Assembly: GCA_020850225.1 (NCBI GenBank) | Contig: JADZFD010000016.1 | Coordinates: 1 to 49,033, forward strand | Reading direction: 5' to 3' | Length of the DNA stretch: 49,033 nt | Origin: Saprospiraceae bacterium | GTDB taxonomy: Bacteria > Bacteroidota > Bacteroidia > Chitinophagales > Saprospiraceae | Shown: piece after piece, positions 45,879 through 49,033 of the stretch | Numbering within the stretch: the first letter of the stretch is position 1 | How the letters are laid out: each line of letters begins with the position of its first letter | Position numbers and translations under genes: made by a program | Notes under the pieces: generated by a model | Told to the model about the DNA's origin: nothing | What the model saw: only the letters and a program-made list of their open reading frames with translations | Database searches by the model: none

Positions 45879-46685
45879 TTAATGGACATTTTCAAATATA
45901 TGACCTACAATATTGCTTTTTTTGATTCTGTATTCATGTGGCGTCAATAAACTGTAAGTCTTGAAGGTTTTTATGAAATGCGACTGGTCACAGAAATTAC
46001 AATCATAAGCTATTTCGGTCAAAGATAATTTTGAGTTGTGTATTAGATGTAAAGCCTGCAAATACTTTTTATACAGTAAGGTTTGTTCAGTGTTCATGCC
46101 TGTCAGCTCATAAATCTTTCTGGATAGTTGTCTGGTAGAGTAACAGAATTGGTTTGCTAACGAAGTTATCGGGACAGATGTTTGGATGTCTGAATTTAGG
46201 AATATATTGAAAGCATGTTCCCTGTCAGATAGATGAGGCAGCCTGTCGCTTATCCAGGATGTGAAGATGTTAACACGATCTTCAAAATCATTTTGTTCTG
46301 CTAATTGATGCCATAATGTGCATATATTGGCATCAGCTAAGGTTAAATCAATAATATAGTTGGCAATTAATGCCGGTTGAAAGTGAAAAATATATTTAAC
46401 TGCTGTTGGATTCAAAACTACACCAAAAAAAGTTTGATTACCTTGCAGATTCAGCAATATCGGAGCGGTGCTGTATCCCTGTATAAAACATCGTGGCACG
46501 ATAACGGGCTCAAAATTTACAATTGCATGTATGGGATCAGGTTCTAAATTGAAAATAATTTCAATAATTCCTTTAGGTATAATTGTTTCATTAAGCATTA
46601 GGACATTGTCTCTGTGCACCTGCCAGAATGAACATACAGCATCTTTGATTATATCGGATCGGGGTAAAGTAAATTTGGTTTCCAT
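45879..46685 (-). CDS. AraC-family transcriptional regulator
   Basis: The product has 268 residues. The N-terminal 150 residues are an uncharacterised beta-rich sensor of the type seen in many Bacteroidota AraC proteins (SFWQVHRDNVLMLNETIIPKG, then FFGVVLNPTAVKYIF). The C-terminal 100 residues are a two-helix-turn-helix AraC domain: FCYSTRQLSRKIYELTGM and LSLTEIAYDCNFCDQSHFIKTF, ending LTPHEYRIKK. I chose ATG at 46685 over an in-frame TTG at 46697. The stop is 83 bases from the cytochrome gene start, on the same strand, so they may be linked, but the target is unknown. Confidence 0.9.
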   Translation of the reverse strand: METKFTLPRSDIIKDAVCSFWQVHRDNVLMLNETIIPKGIIEIIFNLEPDPIHAIVNFEPVIVPRCFIQGYSTAPILLNLQGNQTFFGVVLNPTAVKYIFHFQPALIANYIIDLTLADANICTLWHQLAEQNDFEDRVNIFTSWISDRLPHLSDREHAFNIFLNSDIQTSVPITSLANQFCYSTRQLSRKIYELTGMNTEQTLLYKKYLQALHLIHNSKLSLTEIAYDCNFCDQSHFIKTFKTYSLLTPHEYRIKKSNIVGHIFENVH

Positions 46686-46916
46686 ATAACAAATCAATAT
46701 TAATTAATGTAAATAAACAAATTATAGCATTTAATATAACAAAGTTAATATGTATTGGTCAAATTATAAAAGGAAATTATAATAAAATATTATTGAATCA
46801 ATTTTCCAATGGAATAATTTTATGAACAGTGATTTAGGTAATTTGGTATTATAATTCAAGAATTGTATTTTAAATAAAAACCTTACTTGAGCAAACCTCG
46901 TATCCGGAAACAAAGC

Positions 46917-47369
46917 TTACACACCAAACTGATTCAAGTGATGGTCAAGATGCTTGTAAAACATATTATTCCATTCTACAGATGTTAAATTCCCGAAAGA
47001 ATGGGAGGCTTTATTCTCAAAATGTATTTCTCCCAAGTTTAGAGTTTTCTCGATGTATGCTTTCAAACGGATTTTTTCAGTTTCGTAATCTTTATCTGAT
47101 GTTATCAAAAATTCAGGTGCTGTACGCAAGTTTTTTTTATATGGAATTTCACTCACAACTGTGTTTTTTACAAAGGTTTTGAGCATCCATCTTTTAAAAT
47201 AACCTGGCTTGGGATGTTTGTTCTCAAAAACCAGTTCATAAGTGACATTACAATGTGCCAACATTTGGGCTACATTCATTTTACCCCATATTGGTTTACT
47301 TTCAGGTGTTAATTTTTCAATTCTTCTTATTAGTTCTTCCACAACTAATGGATTAAATACGTTTTTCAT
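46917..47369 (-). CDS. DUF1569 domain protein (DinB-like)
   Basis: The product has 150 residues and is helical. Features are LTPESKPIWGKMNVAQMLAH, KPGYFKRWMLKTFVKN and the C-terminal MFYKHLDHHLNQFG, with histidines positioned as in DinB-like bundles. It matches the DUF1569 pattern; function unknown. It sits alone between the AraC gene and a decayed gene. Confidence 0.8.
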   Translation of the reverse strand: MKNVFNPLVVEELIRRIEKLTPESKPIWGKMNVAQMLAHCNVTYELVFENKHPKPGYFKRWMLKTFVKNTVVSEIPYKKNLRTAPEFLITSDKDYETEKIRLKAYIEKTLNLGEIHFENKASHSFGNLTSVEWNNMFYKHLDHHLNQFGV

Positions 47370-47522
47370 TTTTTTTAAAACTGGTTAATAGTATTATTAA
47401 TTTATTGGTTCTGTATTTCCTCATATAAACTTTCCACAATATGATAAATTTTCTGATTGTATTGGCATTTCTGATGGTGATATTTTATACAGTTTAGTGC
47501 TATCATTTTTAATATTCTACTT

Positions 47523-47809
47523 TTAGGTATAATCTTTATCCAAAATATTCAAGTGTAAAGCACCCGGTGGATCTCGTAAATTACCCACAGAATTAGATTT
47601 TAGCTGTTGCATCATATCCGGTATGTCAAAGTCATTCCATAAAAAACATTATATCCGTTCTCATTGTTTAATTTTTCACTCGGTGTGCTGTAAGTTTTAT
47701 AGCTAATGTTTTATTATCATCAAATGACTTCACAAGTAACTCCAACTCCTGTATAAATTCTTTATATAACCATATTTTCTATGATAGGTGACTGTCTGGA
47801 TTGTTTCAT
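47523..47809 (-). pseudogene. Decayed small gene next to the transposase
   Basis: Protein-like stretches occur in three different minus-strand frames in order. They are MKQSRQSPIIENMVI from an ATG at 47809, then YKEFIQELELLVKSFDDNKT and AIKLTAHRVKN up to a stop, then NDFDIPDMMQQLKSNSVGN and RDPPGALHLNILDKDYT ending at a TAA at 47523. Read together they give about 100 residues interrupted by two frameshifts and a stop. I do not recognise the parent family. Confidence 0.45.
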
Positions 47810-47839
47810 GGTCTCAGTTTCAATCCTGACTTGTACCTT

Positions 47840-49033
47840 TTAGTGCGGTCGGTCTAATTTTGTGATTTTCTCCAATATTTGACTTGTAGGTTGTGCTTTT
47901 ACTAGTACGGTTTTGTTGGTTATAAGGTTTAATATTTGACCATCGACTATCTTTTTGCACTCATCTAAGAATTTTCTGATGGATAGTCCAGTTCTTAACT
48001 CTATATGTTTAGATAAAACCAGAGCAATAAAGCATATCAAGATATGTAGTTTTATCGGTTCTTCCTTAAAGTGAAAGATAGGCCTTGTCTGCAAATCGCT
48101 TTTTGAGATTCTAAAAGCTTGTTCAATTTTATAAAGCTCGTGATATCGTTCAATTATTATTTTATCGCTTATAACCGATTCTTCGATATTGGTGTAATAG
48201 CCTTTTATACCCAATAATTTTTCGGTCTTTTCTATTAATTCTTTATTGAGGATTATTTTCTCATTCTGTGTAAGTGTAAATTTTAATTTCTTATTTTTTG
48301 ATGGACTTTTGATAACCAGCTTTGCCTTTTCTATCTGTTTGTTCATTTCGTAAAGATCTTTTCTATATCGAACTGATGAGTAGGAACAAATTAGATAGCC
48401 ATTGTCCGTTTTAATTCTTATACTTTTACCATCTTCCCTAACAATGCTTTTATCGATTTTGTCAAGTAAATTGAACGAAATGTTTCCTAATCTAGCCCCA
48501 ACGATATAGTTGATCTCTTGGGTTTTTAGGGCTTTTACATTTTCTGTACTTATCATGGCAGCATCGGCTACTATAGTAAATGTTTGTACGTTGTTTCTTT
48601 TAATTAATTCCTTTACTACAGGGATGATAGTGTGTCCTTCGAAAGTGTTCCCCACAAAGATCTCATACGCAATAGGAAAGCCTTCTTTACTGACCATCAG
48701 AGCTAACAAAATTTGTGGCTGCTGAGATTTATTATCTTTAGAAAAACCATTCTTGCGTAACTCATCTTCCTCAAAAGTCTCAAAGTAAAGTGTGGTCACA
48801 TCATAAAACAAAATATCAAAATTAAAAGAGTAATGTCGCTTAGCAAAACTTACTACTTTTTGTTCAACTACCTTCTTTAAATCAATGCATTTAGGTGCAA
48901 TTTTATAAAAGGACTTACGGCTATGTTTAATGTCAAAAAACTGCTCTAATAGTCCTAGTGAGCGAAGTTTAGAAGCAGGTTCAAATATCCGTATAACTAC
49001 TAAGTCTTGTAATAACAATGGTAATTCATTCAT
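47840..49033 (-). mobile_element. IS1634-like (IS4-type DDE) transposase, truncated by the window edge
   Basis: The 397 visible residues are the C-terminal part of a transposase that is usually about 500-560 residues; the ATG at 49033 is the last codon in the window and is likely internal. The catalytic acids are visible: first Asp in ILFYDVTTLYFE, second Asp in TIVADAAMIS, and Glu in YKIEQAFRISKSDLQTRPIF, which fits the YREK-type region. The C-terminus reaches a normal stop, so the copy may be intact. No terminal inverted repeat could be defined because the other end is outside the window. Confidence 0.88.

Overview
The window is a piece of a low-GC Bacteroidota chromosome. The evidence is the type IX secretion hallmarks (PorP/SprF, a PorE-like OmpA protein, type A and type B sorting domains), the roughly 310-residue NusB typical of this phylum, and repeated copies of the Bacteroidota promoter -7 box TAnnTTTG in front of genes. 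The surface-protein style, with long PKD/Ig-like proteins ending in a gliding-type C-terminal domain, suggests a Saprospirales- or Chitinophagales-like lineage. That placement is inference; no rRNA is present.

Layout. (1) 1-1740: the tail of an outer-membrane barrel gene cut by the window edge, followed 13 bases after its stop by a hairpin that looks like an integron attC site, then a small lipoprotein. (2) 1840-3111: a secreted M43 metalloprotease with a type A sorting domain. (3) 3341-9419, minus strand: tRNA-Glu with an almost perfect promoter, then a probable operon of NAD(P)HX repair enzyme, HhH/beta-barrel protein, Smr protein and AAE-family transporter. (4) 10123-12114: hydroxyacyl-CoA dehydrogenase and a family III CoA transferase. 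(5) 12301-20037: a type IX surface module made of PorP/SprF, a PorE-like protein and a type B adhesin. (6) 20162-27635: nusB, a degenerate OmpA-like protein, guaA, a PBP1-like lipoprotein, trmH, a coiled-coil/PspA-like membrane pair and a DinB protein. (7) 27682-30383, minus strand: accC, folK and a deoxynucleoside kinase that has no canonical start codon. (8) 30641-36055: an 1804-residue adhesin with about 15 diverged repeats. (9) 36274-39730: sppA, tRNA-Ser, yebC and a single-domain asparaginase. (10) 39764-49033, minus strand: an orphan HsdR-N nuclease, a SWIM/SNF2 helicase, a di-haem cytochrome c, an AraC regulator, a DUF1569 protein, a decayed gene and an IS1634-like transposase cut by the right edge.

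Most of the window is ordinary core genome plus surface and secretion genes. The accessory character is at the two ends: a putative integron cassette on the left, and a nuclease, pseudogene and insertion sequence on the right. The most unusual items are the attC-like hairpin, the membrane-anchored PspA/ESCRT-III-like protein with its coiled-coil partner, and the kinase whose P-loop lies upstream of every ATG, GTG or TTG.
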